DNA of 42,325 nt from an uncultured Limimonas sp. GTDB lineage: Bacteria > Pseudomonadota > Alphaproteobacteria > Kiloniellales > Rhodovibrionaceae. The translations under genes were made by a program, and so were the position numbers. Location of the stretch: assembly GCA_913055855.1 (NCBI GenBank), contig CAJXKW010000010.1:1-42325 (forward strand), read 5' to 3'. The notes under the pieces were generated by a model that was not told the origin of the DNA, did not search any database, and saw only the letters and a list, made by a program, of their open reading frames with translations. Of the stretch, positions 7,588 through 16,905 are shown piece by piece. The first letter of the stretch is position 1, and the number at the start of each line of letters is the position of its first letter.

Positions 7588-9105
7588 ATGGATCTGCAAG
7601 CCGCCCGGCGCCTGGACACCGCGGCCTGGCACGCCGCCGCCCGCGAGCTGGTCCCCGAGGGCCGGCATGTCATCGACGGCGACCTCGCCGACAGTGCGGA
7701 CGGAGCGCGGTTCCAGCGGATCAACCCGGCGACGGGGGCGCCGCTGGGCGAGGCGGCGCGTGGCGGCGCGCGCGATCTGGACCGTGCCGTCGCGAGCGCG
7801 CGTCGCGCCTTCCGCTCGGGCGGCTGGTCGGGTCTCGCCCCGCGCGAGCGCATGGCCGTGCTGTATCGCCTCGCCCGGCTGATCGAGAACAACGCGGATC
7901 GCTTCGCGCTCCTGGACGTGCTGGACGTGGGCAAGCCGGTGGCGGACATGCTCGCCGTCGACATCCCCATGTCCGTCGACTGCGTGCAGTACTTCGCCGA
8001 GACCATCGACAAGATCGAGGGTCAGGTCACCAACACGGCCAACGACGCCCTCCACTACGTCCTGCGCCAGCCGCTCGGCGTGGTGGGCTGCATCGTGCCC
8101 TGGAACTATCCGCTGATGATGGCGGCGTGGAAGATCGCTCCGGCGCTGGCGGCGGGCAACACGGTGGTGCTCAAGCCGGCCGAGCAGTCGCCGTACGCCG
8201 CCGTCCTGCTCGCGCGGCTGTTCCTGGAGGCGGGCGGCCCGCCCGGCGCGCTCAACGTGGTCCAGGGCTATGGCGCCGAGGCCGGGTCGGCACTGGCGCA
8301 CCACATGGACGTGGACAAGATCGCCTTCACCGGATCGCTCGCGGTGGGCAAACAGATGATGATCGCCGCCGGTCGCTCGAACCTGAAGCGGGTGACGGTT
8401 GAGTGCGGCGGCAAGTCCCCGCAGATCGTCATGGCCGACACGCCGGATCTGGAGACGGCCGCGCGCTACGCGGTGGACGGCATTTTCGGCAACCAGGGCG
8501 AGGTCTGCAACGCCGGCTCGCGCCTTCTGGTCCAGCGCGAGGTCCACGACGCGTTCGTGGAACGCTTTATCGCGATCGCACGGCAAAGGTACGTGCCGGG
8601 CGACCCGCTCGACCCGGCGACGACCATGGGCAGCCTCGTGGACGCCGCGCAGCAGCGCCAAGTGCTGGACTATGTCGAAATCGGCCGCAGCGAGGGCGCA
8701 AATCTCCGCCTTGGCGGTGGCGTCCCCGAGAGCTGCGCGCGCGGCGCCTTCGTCGCGCCCACCCTGTTCACCGGGGTCACGCCCGGGATGCGCATCGCCC
8801 GCGAGGAGATCTTCGGCCCCGTCGCGGGCGTGCTTGCCTTCGCCGACGCCGACGAGGCCGTGGCCCTGGCGAACGACAGTATCTACGGCCTCGCCGCGGG
8901 GATCTGGACGCGTGACGTGACCACAGCGCACAAGCTCGCGCGCGACGTCGAAGCCGGGGTGGTCTGGGTGAACTGCTTCGACCACGGCGATATGACCCAG
9001 CCCTGGGGCGGCTACAAACAGTCCGGCTTCGGCCGGGACAAGTGCTTCGAGACCATCCTTCAGCACACCCAGACCAAGTCGGTGTGGATCCATCTCCCCG
9101 ACTGA
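7588..9105 (+). CDS. NAD(P)-dependent aldehyde dehydrogenase, PuuC/KauB-like
   Basis: VGCIVPWNYPLMMAAWKIAPALAAGNTVVLKPAEQSP, VTVECGGKSPQIV, GNQGEVCNAGSRLLV, EEIFGPV; C-terminus WGGYKQSGFGRDKCFETILQHTQTKSVWIHLPD. Confidence 0.93.
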   Translation: MDLQAARRLDTAAWHAAARELVPEGRHVIDGDLADSADGARFQRINPATGAPLGEAARGGARDLDRAVASARRAFRSGGWSGLAPRERMAVLYRLARLIENNADRFALLDVLDVGKPVADMLAVDIPMSVDCVQYFAETIDKIEGQVTNTANDALHYVLRQPLGVVGCIVPWNYPLMMAAWKIAPALAAGNTVVLKPAEQSPYAAVLLARLFLEAGGPPGALNVVQGYGAEAGSALAHHMDVDKIAFTGSLAVGKQMMIAAGRSNLKRVTVECGGKSPQIVMADTPDLETAARYAVDGIFGNQGEVCNAGSRLLVQREVHDAFVERFIAIARQRYVPGDPLDPATTMGSLVDAAQQRQVLDYVEIGRSEGANLRLGGGVPESCARGAFVAPTLFTGVTPGMRIAREEIFGPVAGVLAFADADEAVALANDSIYGLAAGIWTRDVTTAHKLARDVEAGVVWVNCFDHGDMTQPWGGYKQSGFGRDKCFETILQHTQTKSVWIHLPD

Positions 9106-9246
9106 GCGCGGGCGGACCCTGCGGTCCACCGCAGCTGACGAATTTTGCGCAACCGGTGTCGAAGAGTGTGGCGCGCCCGGATCCGCCGCCTGCCACGGTT
9201 GATCCAGCGCACGCCGCGCCATGGCAAGCACGGAGAGACCAGGAGC

Positions 9247-10407
9247 ATGGATTTCGCGCTCAGCGAAGAACAGCAGATGGTGGTGGATACGGTCCGCCGC
9301 TTCGTCGAGAACGAACTCTACCCGCTGGAGCCCGAGGTCGAGCGCACCGGGGAATGCCCGCCCGAGGTGGGCCGCGAGATCCAGCGCAAGGTGCTCGACC
9401 TCGGTTTTTATGCGCCCAATGTGCCGACCGACTATGGCGGCGGCGGCCTCGATACCCTCACGCTGATGCTTCTGGAGCGCGAGCTTGGGCGCGCGTCCAT
9501 GGCGCTCAGCGTGTGGTGGGGGCGGCCGTCGAACATCCTCTGCGCGGGCACGCCCGAGCAGATCGAGCGCTATCTGCTGCCCTGCGTGCGCGGGGAGAAG
9601 CTGGACGGCCTGGCAATGACGGAGCCCGAGGCGGGTTCGGACGTGCGCAGCATGCGCGCCTTCGCCCGGCGCGACGGCGCGGACTTCGTGATCGACGGCA
9701 AGAAGCATTTCATCAGCCACGCCGACATCGCCGACTTCGTCATCGTCTTCGTCGCCACGGGGGAGGAAGACACCCCGCGCGGGCGCAAGAAGACGCTGAC
9801 CGCCTTTCTGGTCGATCGCGACACACCCGGCTTCCATGTCGAACCCGGCTACACGTCCGTCTCGCACCGCGGCTACCACAATTGCACGCTCACATTTGAT
9901 GGCTGCCGCGTGCCCGAAAGCCAGGTCCTGGGCGAGGTCGACCGGGGCTTCGAGATCATGAACACCTGGCTCGCCTCGACCCGGCTGACCGTGGCGGCGC
10001 AGAACATCGGGCGGGCCTGGCGCGCCTTCGACCTGGCGCGCGACTGGGCCGCCAACCGCAAGCAGTTCGGCCAGCCCATCGGCAAGTACCAGGGCGTGTC
10101 CTTCAAGCTCGCGGACATGATCACCGAGATCGAGGCCGCGGAATGGCAGATGCTCGCCACCGCGTGGAAACTCGACCAGACGGGCGAGGTGGGCCGCGAG
10201 GTCGCCCAGGCGAAGCTCTATGCCTCGGAGATGCTCGGGCGCGTGACCGACCAGACGGTCCAGATCCTGGGCGGCATGGGCCTGATGGCGGACCTGCCCG
10301 CGGAGCGGCTGTGGCGCGATGCGCGCGTGGAGCGCATCTGGGACGGGACCAGCGAGATCCAGCGACACATCATCTCGCGCGAGCTGCTGCGGCCCCTGGG
10401 TGCCTGA
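9247..10407 (+). CDS. Acyl-CoA dehydrogenase (candidate gamma-butyrobetainyl-CoA-type dehydrogenase)
   Basis: MDFALSEEQQMVVDTVRRFVENELYPLE...AMTEPEAGSDVRSMR...QILGGMGLMADLPAERLWRDARVERIWDGTSEIQRHIISREL. Confidence 0.93.
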   Translation: MDFALSEEQQMVVDTVRRFVENELYPLEPEVERTGECPPEVGREIQRKVLDLGFYAPNVPTDYGGGGLDTLTLMLLERELGRASMALSVWWGRPSNILCAGTPEQIERYLLPCVRGEKLDGLAMTEPEAGSDVRSMRAFARRDGADFVIDGKKHFISHADIADFVIVFVATGEEDTPRGRKKTLTAFLVDRDTPGFHVEPGYTSVSHRGYHNCTLTFDGCRVPESQVLGEVDRGFEIMNTWLASTRLTVAAQNIGRAWRAFDLARDWAANRKQFGQPIGKYQGVSFKLADMITEIEAAEWQMLATAWKLDQTGEVGREVAQAKLYASEMLGRVTDQTVQILGGMGLMADLPAERLWRDARVERIWDGTSEIQRHIISRELLRPLGA

Positions 10408-10408
10408 C

Positions 10409-12550
10409 ATGAGCCAACCCGACGGGGATTCCGGCGCGCCCTCCGGCGCCGGCGGCCGGCCGGAGCTGGGCCGCCTCCTGCGCCCGGCTTCGATTGCGGC
10501 GATCGGCGGCGCGGCGGCGCGCGAGACCATCCGGCAGTGCCGGCGGATGGGCTATGCCGGGCGCATCTATCCGGTGCATCCGCGCGAGTCCGAGGTCGAC
10601 GGGTTGCCCGCGTATCCGACGGTGTCGGCGCTGCCCGAGGCGCCGGACGCGGCGTTCGTGGGCGTCAACCGGCACGCCACGCTGGACGTCCTGCGCGCGC
10701 TCGCAGAACGCGGCGCTGGCGGCGCGGTGAGCTATGCCGCGGGCTTCCGCGAGGCGGGCGGCGACGGCGCGCGCCTCCAGGCGGAATTCGCGGATGCCGC
10801 CGGAAGCATGCCCGTACTTGGGCCAAACTGCTACGGCATCATCAATTATCTCGACGGGGCGCTGCTCTGGCCCGATCAGCACGGCGGCGTACGGCGCGAG
10901 GGCGGCGTCGCGCTGGTGGCACAGAGCAGCAACATCGCCATCAACCTGACCATGAACCGCTGTGGTCTGCCCGTGGCCTACATGGTCACCCTGGGTAACC
11001 AGGCGAAGACCGGCGTCTCCGACGTCATCCCGGCGCTGGTCGCCGACACGCGGGTGCGCGCCGTGGGCGTGCTGGTCGAGGGGCTGGACGACATCCACGC
11101 CTTCGCCGCGGCTGCGCAACGCGCCCACGAAGTGGGCGTTCCCGTGGTGGTGCTGCGCGCCGGCCGTTCGGAGACCGGGCAAGGGCTCGCCCTCAGCCAC
11201 ACGGCCTCCATGGGCGGCGTCTCGCGCCTGGCCAGCGCCCGCCTGGCGCAGCTCGGCGTCGCTGAAGTGGACAGTCTGAGCGTGTTCCTGGAAACGCTGA
11301 AGCTGCTCCACGCGGGCGGGCCGCTTGTCGGGCGCGACGTCGCCTCGCTCAGTTGCTCGGGCGGCGAGGCGATCCTGATGGCCGACGCGGGGCAGGGGCG
11401 CAATCTGCGCTTCCCCGATTTCACCCCAGCGCAGCGCGAGGCCGTTGAGGCCACGGTCTCGGAGCTGGTCACGGTGAGCAATCCCTTCGACTACCACACC
11501 TTCATGTGGGGTGATGCGCCGGCGATGGCCGAGACCTTCACCGCGGTGATGCGCGCGCGCTTTGACATCACCTGTCTGATCCTCGACCTGCCGCGCGGCG
11601 ACCGCTGCGACGATTCGTTGTGGCGTCCGTCCATGGAAGGGTTGCTTCGGGCGCAGGCGGCGACCGGGAGCCGGGCCGCTCTGGTGGCGACGATGCCCGA
11701 GGGCCTGCCCGAAGATGTCGCGGCGCGCTGCCTGGAAAACGGCGTGGCGCCGCTCATCGGGCTGGAGAACGCGCTCGCGGCCATCGCCACGGCCGCGGAC
11801 CTGGGCGAACGCCGGGCCGCCGCCCCCGTGGCGCCGCAGATCCTGGCGGCAACCGGGATCCACGCGGAGTCCGCGCATCTGCAAACCCTGACCGAGCCGG
11901 CGGCGAAGCGCGCCCTCGCCGCCAGCGGCGTGCCCGTGCCCGATGGCCGCTGCGTTTCGGCGGACGGGACCGGCGGGGCGGCTTCGGCCGCGGCGCACGC
12001 CATCGGGTTCCCGGTGGCGGTCAAGGCGGTTTCCGCCGAACTGGCGCACAAGACCGAGGCGGACGCGGTCGCCCTGAATCTGGACACGGATCGGGCCGTG
12101 CGCGAGACCGCCGGGCGCCTCGGCGGCCTGGCGGATACGCTGCTGGTGGAGCGCATGGTGTCCGACGCCGTCGCGGAGGTGCTGGTGGGGTATCAGCACG
12201 ACCCCGTGATGGGTGCGTTCCTGGTTGTCGGCTCGGGCGGCGTTCTGGTCGAGCTGGTGGGCGACAGGGCGGTGCTGCCCCTGCCTGCCACGCGCGGGGA
12301 GATCGAGCGCGCCCTGGACAGCCTGCGCGTCGCGAAGCTGCTGCGCGGCTATCGGGGCCGGCCCGCCGGCGATACGGCTGCGCTGGTGGACGCCATCGCC
12401 GCCGTGGGCGGGTTCTGCGCCGCGCGCGTGGACCGCCTGCACGAACTGGACGTCAACCCCATCCTGGTGCGCCCGGCGGGCCACGGCGTTGTTGCCGCGG
12501 ACGCCCTGGTGCGCGAGCGCATTCCCGATGAACAAGGAGCGAGCGCATGA
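10409..12550 (+). CDS. NDP-forming acyl-CoA synthetase (acetate-CoA ligase ADP-forming family), fused alpha-beta
   Basis: CoA-binding/ligase part with GPNCYGIINY and putative phospho-His SHTASMGG; C-terminal ATP-grasp with FPVAVKAVSAELAHKTEADAVALNL and ELDVNPILV. Confidence 0.92.
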   Translation: MSQPDGDSGAPSGAGGRPELGRLLRPASIAAIGGAAARETIRQCRRMGYAGRIYPVHPRESEVDGLPAYPTVSALPEAPDAAFVGVNRHATLDVLRALAERGAGGAVSYAAGFREAGGDGARLQAEFADAAGSMPVLGPNCYGIINYLDGALLWPDQHGGVRREGGVALVAQSSNIAINLTMNRCGLPVAYMVTLGNQAKTGVSDVIPALVADTRVRAVGVLVEGLDDIHAFAAAAQRAHEVGVPVVVLRAGRSETGQGLALSHTASMGGVSRLASARLAQLGVAEVDSLSVFLETLKLLHAGGPLVGRDVASLSCSGGEAILMADAGQGRNLRFPDFTPAQREAVEATVSELVTVSNPFDYHTFMWGDAPAMAETFTAVMRARFDITCLILDLPRGDRCDDSLWRPSMEGLLRAQAATGSRAALVATMPEGLPEDVAARCLENGVAPLIGLENALAAIATAADLGERRAAAPVAPQILAATGIHAESAHLQTLTEPAAKRALAASGVPVPDGRCVSADGTGGAASAAAHAIGFPVAVKAVSAELAHKTEADAVALNLDTDRAVRETAGRLGGLADTLLVERMVSDAVAEVLVGYQHDPVMGAFLVVGSGGVLVELVGDRAVLPLPATRGEIERALDSLRVAKLLRGYRGRPAGDTAALVDAIAAVGGFCAARVDRLHELDVNPILVRPAGHGVVAADALVRERIPDEQGASA

Positions 12551-13335
12551 GCGAGGAGGCCGTACGCAGCGCGCGCCGCGGGGCCGTGTTGGAGGTAACC
12601 CTGGACCGGCCCAAGGCGAACGCCATCGACGCCGCCACGAGCCGGCGCATGGGCGAGATCTTCGCCGGCTTCCGGGACGATCCCGAGCTCAAGGTTGCCG
12701 TGTTGACCGGCGGCGGGGACAGGTTCTTCAGCGCCGGCTGGGACCTCAAGGCCGCCGCCGAGGGCGACGTGCGCCCGGACGACGATTACGGCGTGGGCGG
12801 CTTCGGCGGGTTGCAGGAGCTGCCCGACCTGAACAAGCCGGTCATCGCGGCGGTCAACGGCATGGCCGTAGGCGGCGGCTTCGAGCTGGCGCTGTCCTGC
12901 GATCTCATCGTTGCCGCGGAAAGCGCCAGCTTCGCCCTGCCGGAGATCCGCTCGGGCACCATCGCCGACGCCGCGACGGTCAAGCTGCCCGCACGGCTGC
13001 CCTATCACGTTGCCGTGGAGATGCTGTTCACCGGGCGCTGGATGGACAGTGCCGAGGCGGCGCGCTGGGGCCTGGTCAACCGGCGCGTGCCCGACCACGA
13101 TTTGATGGCGCACGCGCGCAACCTCGCCGATCACCTAGCGGACGGGCCGCCGCTGGTCTTCGCGGCGATCAAGGAGGTGCTGCGCGCGCGGGAGACGCGC
13201 TCGTTCCAGGAAACGCTGGACCTCATCAACCGGCGGGAGCTGGCCACCATCGACACCCTCTACAGTAGCGAGGACCAGCTCGAGGGCGCGCGCGCCTTCG
13301 CGGAAAAGCGCGATCCCGTGTGGAAGGGGCGCTAG
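12547..13335 (+). CDS. caiD: Carnitinyl-CoA dehydratase / crotonobetainyl-CoA hydratase-like enoyl-CoA hydratase
   Basis: Crotonase fold; FFSAGWDLKAAAEGD and C-terminus EGARAFAEKRDPVWKGR resemble CaiD. Overlaps the upstream stop (ATGA). Confidence 0.85.
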   Translation: MSEEAVRSARRGAVLEVTLDRPKANAIDAATSRRMGEIFAGFRDDPELKVAVLTGGGDRFFSAGWDLKAAAEGDVRPDDDYGVGGFGGLQELPDLNKPVIAAVNGMAVGGGFELALSCDLIVAAESASFALPEIRSGTIADAATVKLPARLPYHVAVEMLFTGRWMDSAEAARWGLVNRRVPDHDLMAHARNLADHLADGPPLVFAAIKEVLRARETRSFQETLDLINRRELATIDTLYSSEDQLEGARAFAEKRDPVWKGR

Positions 13336-13337
13336 GT

Positions 13338-14810
13338 CTACCGCCGCCCCACGGCGCGTCCGGCCGTTTCCGGGACCGCCAGCGCGCCATGCGCGTCGGC
13401 GAGGCGCGCCATATTGGCCCGGATGGTGCCGCCGGCGGGCGCGACGCGTTCGCGCTCGGTGTCCACGTGCAGGTACATCTGTTCGGCCGTGGCCACGACG
13501 GCCTCGTCGGCCTGCCGATGCATCCGGTGGAAGGCGTGGATGCGCTTGTCGTCCGCGGCCAGGATCTGGGTGGTGACCTCGAGCTGCTCGCCGAGCGCAA
13601 CCTGCTTGAGGTGCATGATGTGGGACTCGGCCGTGAAGAAGCTCTCGCCCGCCGCCAGGGCCGTGTCGTCCAGCCCCAGTGCGGCGAACAGGGCGTCGCC
13701 GGCGTCGCCGAAGAGCTTCACGTAGTGGCTCTCTGTCATGTGCCCGTTGTAGTCCACGGCCGCGGCCGGCACCCGGGCGTCCAGCAGGCGAAGCGGCGCC
13801 GGCGCATCCAGGTCGGCGCGCACGCGTTGCGGGGCGGCGAGGCGGGCTTCGTGGCGACGGAGCACGCTGCCCGCCGCCAGGTCCTCGTCGCGCAGCGCGT
13901 GCAGCATGGCGATCAGCCCGGCGTCGCGCTCGCGCTCCAGTTCCCGGATGCGCCGGCCCGCGGCCTGGGCGTCCGACTGCTCGGCGATCTTGTCCACGAA
14001 GGCGTCGGTCAGCTCGGGCACGTCCATGAGCTTGGTCCACGGCCATTGCAGTGCCGGGCCGAACTGCGCCATGAAGTGGCGCATGCCGGCCTCGCCGCCG
14101 GCGATCCGGTACGCCTGGAAGCTGCCCATGAGCGCCCAGCGCAGCCCGGCGGCGTAGCGCACCGCATCGTCGACCTCGGCGACCGTGGCGACATCGTCGT
14201 GGACCAGCCAAAGCGCCTCCCGCCACAGCGCCTCCAGCAGCCGGTCGGCGACGAAGCCGTCGATCTCCTTGCGCACCACCAGCGGGCGCATGCCGATGGC
14301 GTCGTAGACCGATTGGGCCCGTTCGACCACGTGCGGGTCCGTGCGCTCGCCTGCGCAAAGCTCGACCAGCGGCAGCAGGTAGACGGGGTTGAACGGGTGC
14401 GTGACCAGGAATCGCTCGGGCCGCGCCATGTCCGCCTGGAGCCGGCTGGGCAGCAGGCCCGAGGTGGACGAGCCGATGGGGGTCGCGGCGGGGGCGTGCC
14501 GGTCGATCTCGGCGAGGATCTCGCGCTTGATCGATTCCGTCTCGGGCGCGCTCTCCTGGACGATGTCGGCGTCGCCGACCGCTTCGGACAGCGTCGCGGT
14601 GAAGGTGACCCGGCCGCGGCTGGGCGGCGGTCCGCCCATCAGCCGGTCCAGGCTGGCCTCGGCGGTGGCGAGGACGTCGCGGCAGGTGCGCTCGGCCTCG
14701 GGATGGGGATCGTAGACGGCGACGTCGATGCCGTTCCGGATGTAACGCGCGACCCAGCCGGCGCCGATGACACCGGCACCGACGCACGCGGCCCGTTGGA
14801 TGTTGGTCAT
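13338..14810 (-). CDS. L-carnitine dehydrogenase fused to C-terminal hotdog (betainyl-CoA-type) thioesterase
   Basis: N-terminus CVGAGVIGAGWVARYIRNGIDVAVYDP Rossmann, THPFNPVYLLPLVELCAG (3-hydroxyacyl-CoA DH family); C-terminus VPAAAVDYNGHMTESHYVKLFGDAGDALFAALG hotdog thioesterase. Confidence 0.9.
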   Translation of the reverse strand: MTNIQRAACVGAGVIGAGWVARYIRNGIDVAVYDPHPEAERTCRDVLATAEASLDRLMGGPPPSRGRVTFTATLSEAVGDADIVQESAPETESIKREILAEIDRHAPAATPIGSSTSGLLPSRLQADMARPERFLVTHPFNPVYLLPLVELCAGERTDPHVVERAQSVYDAIGMRPLVVRKEIDGFVADRLLEALWREALWLVHDDVATVAEVDDAVRYAAGLRWALMGSFQAYRIAGGEAGMRHFMAQFGPALQWPWTKLMDVPELTDAFVDKIAEQSDAQAAGRRIRELERERDAGLIAMLHALRDEDLAAGSVLRRHEARLAAPQRVRADLDAPAPLRLLDARVPAAAVDYNGHMTESHYVKLFGDAGDALFAALGLDDTALAAGESFFTAESHIMHLKQVALGEQLEVTTQILAADDKRIHAFHRMHRQADEAVVATAEQMYLHVDTERERVAPAGGTIRANMARLADAHGALAVPETAGRAVGRR

Positions 14811-14829
14811 TGCGGGAAGGAACCCTTGT

Positions 14830-15729
14830 TCAGGCGGTCTTCGTCAGCTTGAGCTTCTCGCGCACGGCCTGCGGTCCCAGGACGTTCACGTTCATCGCCG
14901 AAAGAATGGTCGCCGCACGCTCCACGAGGTCGCCGTTCGAAGCGAAAACGCCCTTCTTCAGGTAGATGTTGTCCTCCAGGCCGACGCGCACATTGCCGCC
15001 GGCGAGCGCGGCCATGGGAACGTAGGGCAGTTGCATCCGCCCGATGGAGAACGCGGAGAAGATCCAGTCCTCGGGGAGATGGCTGGCGAGGTCGAGCAGG
15101 GTGCGCGGATCGTCCGGCGCGCCGTAGGGAATGCCCATGCAGAGCTGGACCAGCACGGGATCCGTGATCAGCCCTTCCCGCACCAGATCCTTCGCCATGA
15201 CCATGTGACCGAAGTCGAAGATCTCGATCTCCGGGCGCACCCCCATGTCCCGGATCTGCGCGGCCATGGCGCGCAGCATGGCGGGCGTGTTGGTCATGAC
15301 GTAGTCGCCCACGGCGAAGTTCATCGTCCCGCAGTCGAGCGTGCAGATCTCCGGGCGCAGTTCTGCGACATGGGCGAGGCGCTCGCGCGCGCCCAGCATG
15401 TCCGTCTCCGCCTCGTTCAGCGGCAGCGGCTGTTCTGCCGAGCCGAACACGAGGTCCCCGCCCATCCCGGCGGTGAGGTTGAGCACCACGTCGGTGTCGG
15501 ACTCGCGCACGCGCTCCACCACCTCGCGGTAGTGGTCGAGGTTGCGCGAGGGCGCGCCAGTCTCGGGATCGCGGACGTGGATATGGGCGATCGCGGCGCC
15601 CGCGTTGGCCGCCTCGATCGCGGCGTCGGCGATGGCGCGCGGGGTTACCGGGACCTTGTCGCTTTTCTCGTGCGTCGGGCCGGCGCCGGTGACCGCGCAG
15701 GTGATGAAGACCTCGGTGTTCAGGGCCAC
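14830..15729 (-). CDS. BKACE family enzyme, 3-dehydrocarnitine cleavage (CdhC-like), GTG start
   Basis: VFITCAVTGAGPTHEKSDKVPVTPRAIADAAIEAANAGAAIAHIHVRDPETGAPSR...RVGLEDNIYL; GGAGAG upstream of the GTG. Confidence 0.88.
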   Translation of the reverse strand: MALNTEVFITCAVTGAGPTHEKSDKVPVTPRAIADAAIEAANAGAAIAHIHVRDPETGAPSRNLDHYREVVERVRESDTDVVLNLTAGMGGDLVFGSAEQPLPLNEAETDMLGARERLAHVAELRPEICTLDCGTMNFAVGDYVMTNTPAMLRAMAAQIRDMGVRPEIEIFDFGHMVMAKDLVREGLITDPVLVQLCMGIPYGAPDDPRTLLDLASHLPEDWIFSAFSIGRMQLPYVPMAALAGGNVRVGLEDNIYLKKGVFASNGDLVERAATILSAMNVNVLGPQAVREKLKLTKTA

Positions 15730-15834
15730 GGCCAGCTCTCCCTGGTTCCGGAGTTGCGAAAGGTGCGGGCTGTGCGTTTCAGCATGACCGCAGCATGGGT
15801 GGCGTAAGCCGCGCTGGGAGCGCATAATTCGCCA

Positions 15835-16818
15835 ATGTTCGCGCACAGCCCGACAGATTCGCCGTGGCGTTTCGGTTTCCTGCTGCTGCCCGGCTTTAGC
15901 AACCTCGCCCTCGCCAACGCCGTTGAGCCCCTGCGCGCGGCCAACGAACTGGGCGAGGGCGCGCCCAGTTACAGCTACATGCTGTTGTCACAGGACGGCA
16001 CCCCGGTGTCCACGTCGAGCAGCCTCGAATTCAGGGTCCACGGCGCCCTGAACGATGCGGGGCGGATGGATGCGTTCTTCGTCATTGCCAGCCGGGGCTA
16101 TCGCCGCTTCGCCACACCCGCGCTCAAGACCGCGCTCCACCGCGCGGCGCGCAACGCCGAGGTGGTGGGCGCCATGGACACGGGACCGTGGCTGCTCGCG
16201 GCGACGGGCCTGCTCGACGGTTACCGGGCGACCATCCACTGGCAGGAGCAGACCCGCTTTCAGGAGGACTTTCCCGAGGTTGCCGTGACCGGCGCGCGCT
16301 ACGTCGTGGACGGGGCGCGCGTGACCTGCGGCGGGGCCACCACCGTGCTCGATCTCATGCTCTGGTTCCTGCGCCGGCAGGTGGGCGAGGTGCGGGCGCT
16401 CGATGTGATGCGCCTGTTCATCTACGACCGCGAGCGCGCTGCGGACAGCGCACAGCAGACCAGCCTCCAGGCGCCCTTCGCCGCACGTGCGCCCATCGTC
16501 GCGGCGGCGATCGGGGTGATGGAGGCGGCCATCGAGGAACCCGTGTCCATGGCGGAAATCGCCCGGCAGGCGGGCTGCTCGCAGCGCAAGCTCGAGCGTG
16601 CGTTCGACCGTGCGCTGGGGATAACGCCGCAGCGCTATTACCAGTACCTGCGCCTGAGCGCGGCGCGGCGTCTGCTCCTGGAGACCGGCGAGAGCGTCGC
16701 GGCCGTCGCCGAACGGACCGGCTTCGCCTCGGCGACCAGCTTCGCCCGGGCGTACCGGCGCTTTTTCGGCCACGCGCCGCGGCAGGCCTGGCGCGGGCGC
16801 CAGGATCAGGGGGCGTGA
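15835..16818 (+). CDS. GATase1-like/AraC family transcriptional regulator, CdhR-like
   Basis: DJ-1/PfpI-type N-terminus (FGFLLLPGFSNLALANAVEPLRAAN) plus AraC HTH (MAEIARQAGCSQRKLERAFDRALGITPQRYYQYLRLSAARRLL). Divergent from cdhC-like gene. Confidence 0.9.
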   Translation: MFAHSPTDSPWRFGFLLLPGFSNLALANAVEPLRAANELGEGAPSYSYMLLSQDGTPVSTSSSLEFRVHGALNDAGRMDAFFVIASRGYRRFATPALKTALHRAARNAEVVGAMDTGPWLLAATGLLDGYRATIHWQEQTRFQEDFPEVAVTGARYVVDGARVTCGGATTVLDLMLWFLRRQVGEVRALDVMRLFIYDRERAADSAQQTSLQAPFAARAPIVAAAIGVMEAAIEEPVSMAEIARQAGCSQRKLERAFDRALGITPQRYYQYLRLSAARRLLLETGESVAAVAERTGFASATSFARAYRRFFGHAPRQAWRGRQDQGA

Positions 16819-16830
16819 TACGCCGGAACG

Positions 16831-16869
16831 AAAAGGCGCGCCGTCCGGTGAGGCCCGGAACGGCGCGCC
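16831..16869 (-). terminator. Intrinsic terminator downstream of the ProX-like gene
   Basis: GGCGCGCCGTCCGG pairs with CCGGAACGGCGCGCC (one bulge); followed by TTTT on the minus strand. Confidence 0.7.
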
Positions 16870-16905
16870 GTCAGGGTTATGGGCCGTTTGGCCGGGGGTG
16901 TTGGA

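Noticed and set aside
7447-10530. 1027-aa minus-strand ORF and other long ORFs (4001-5308 -, 10370-12535 -, 13320-14852 +, 16879-18282 +, 19653-21206 +, 29495-31216 -, 30960-32165 -, 32598-33854 -, 35300-37597 -, 40740-42293 -)
   Set aside because: Low-complexity Arg/Gly/His/Ala-rich translations antisense to well recognised genes; high-GC codon bias removes stops in the opposite frame.
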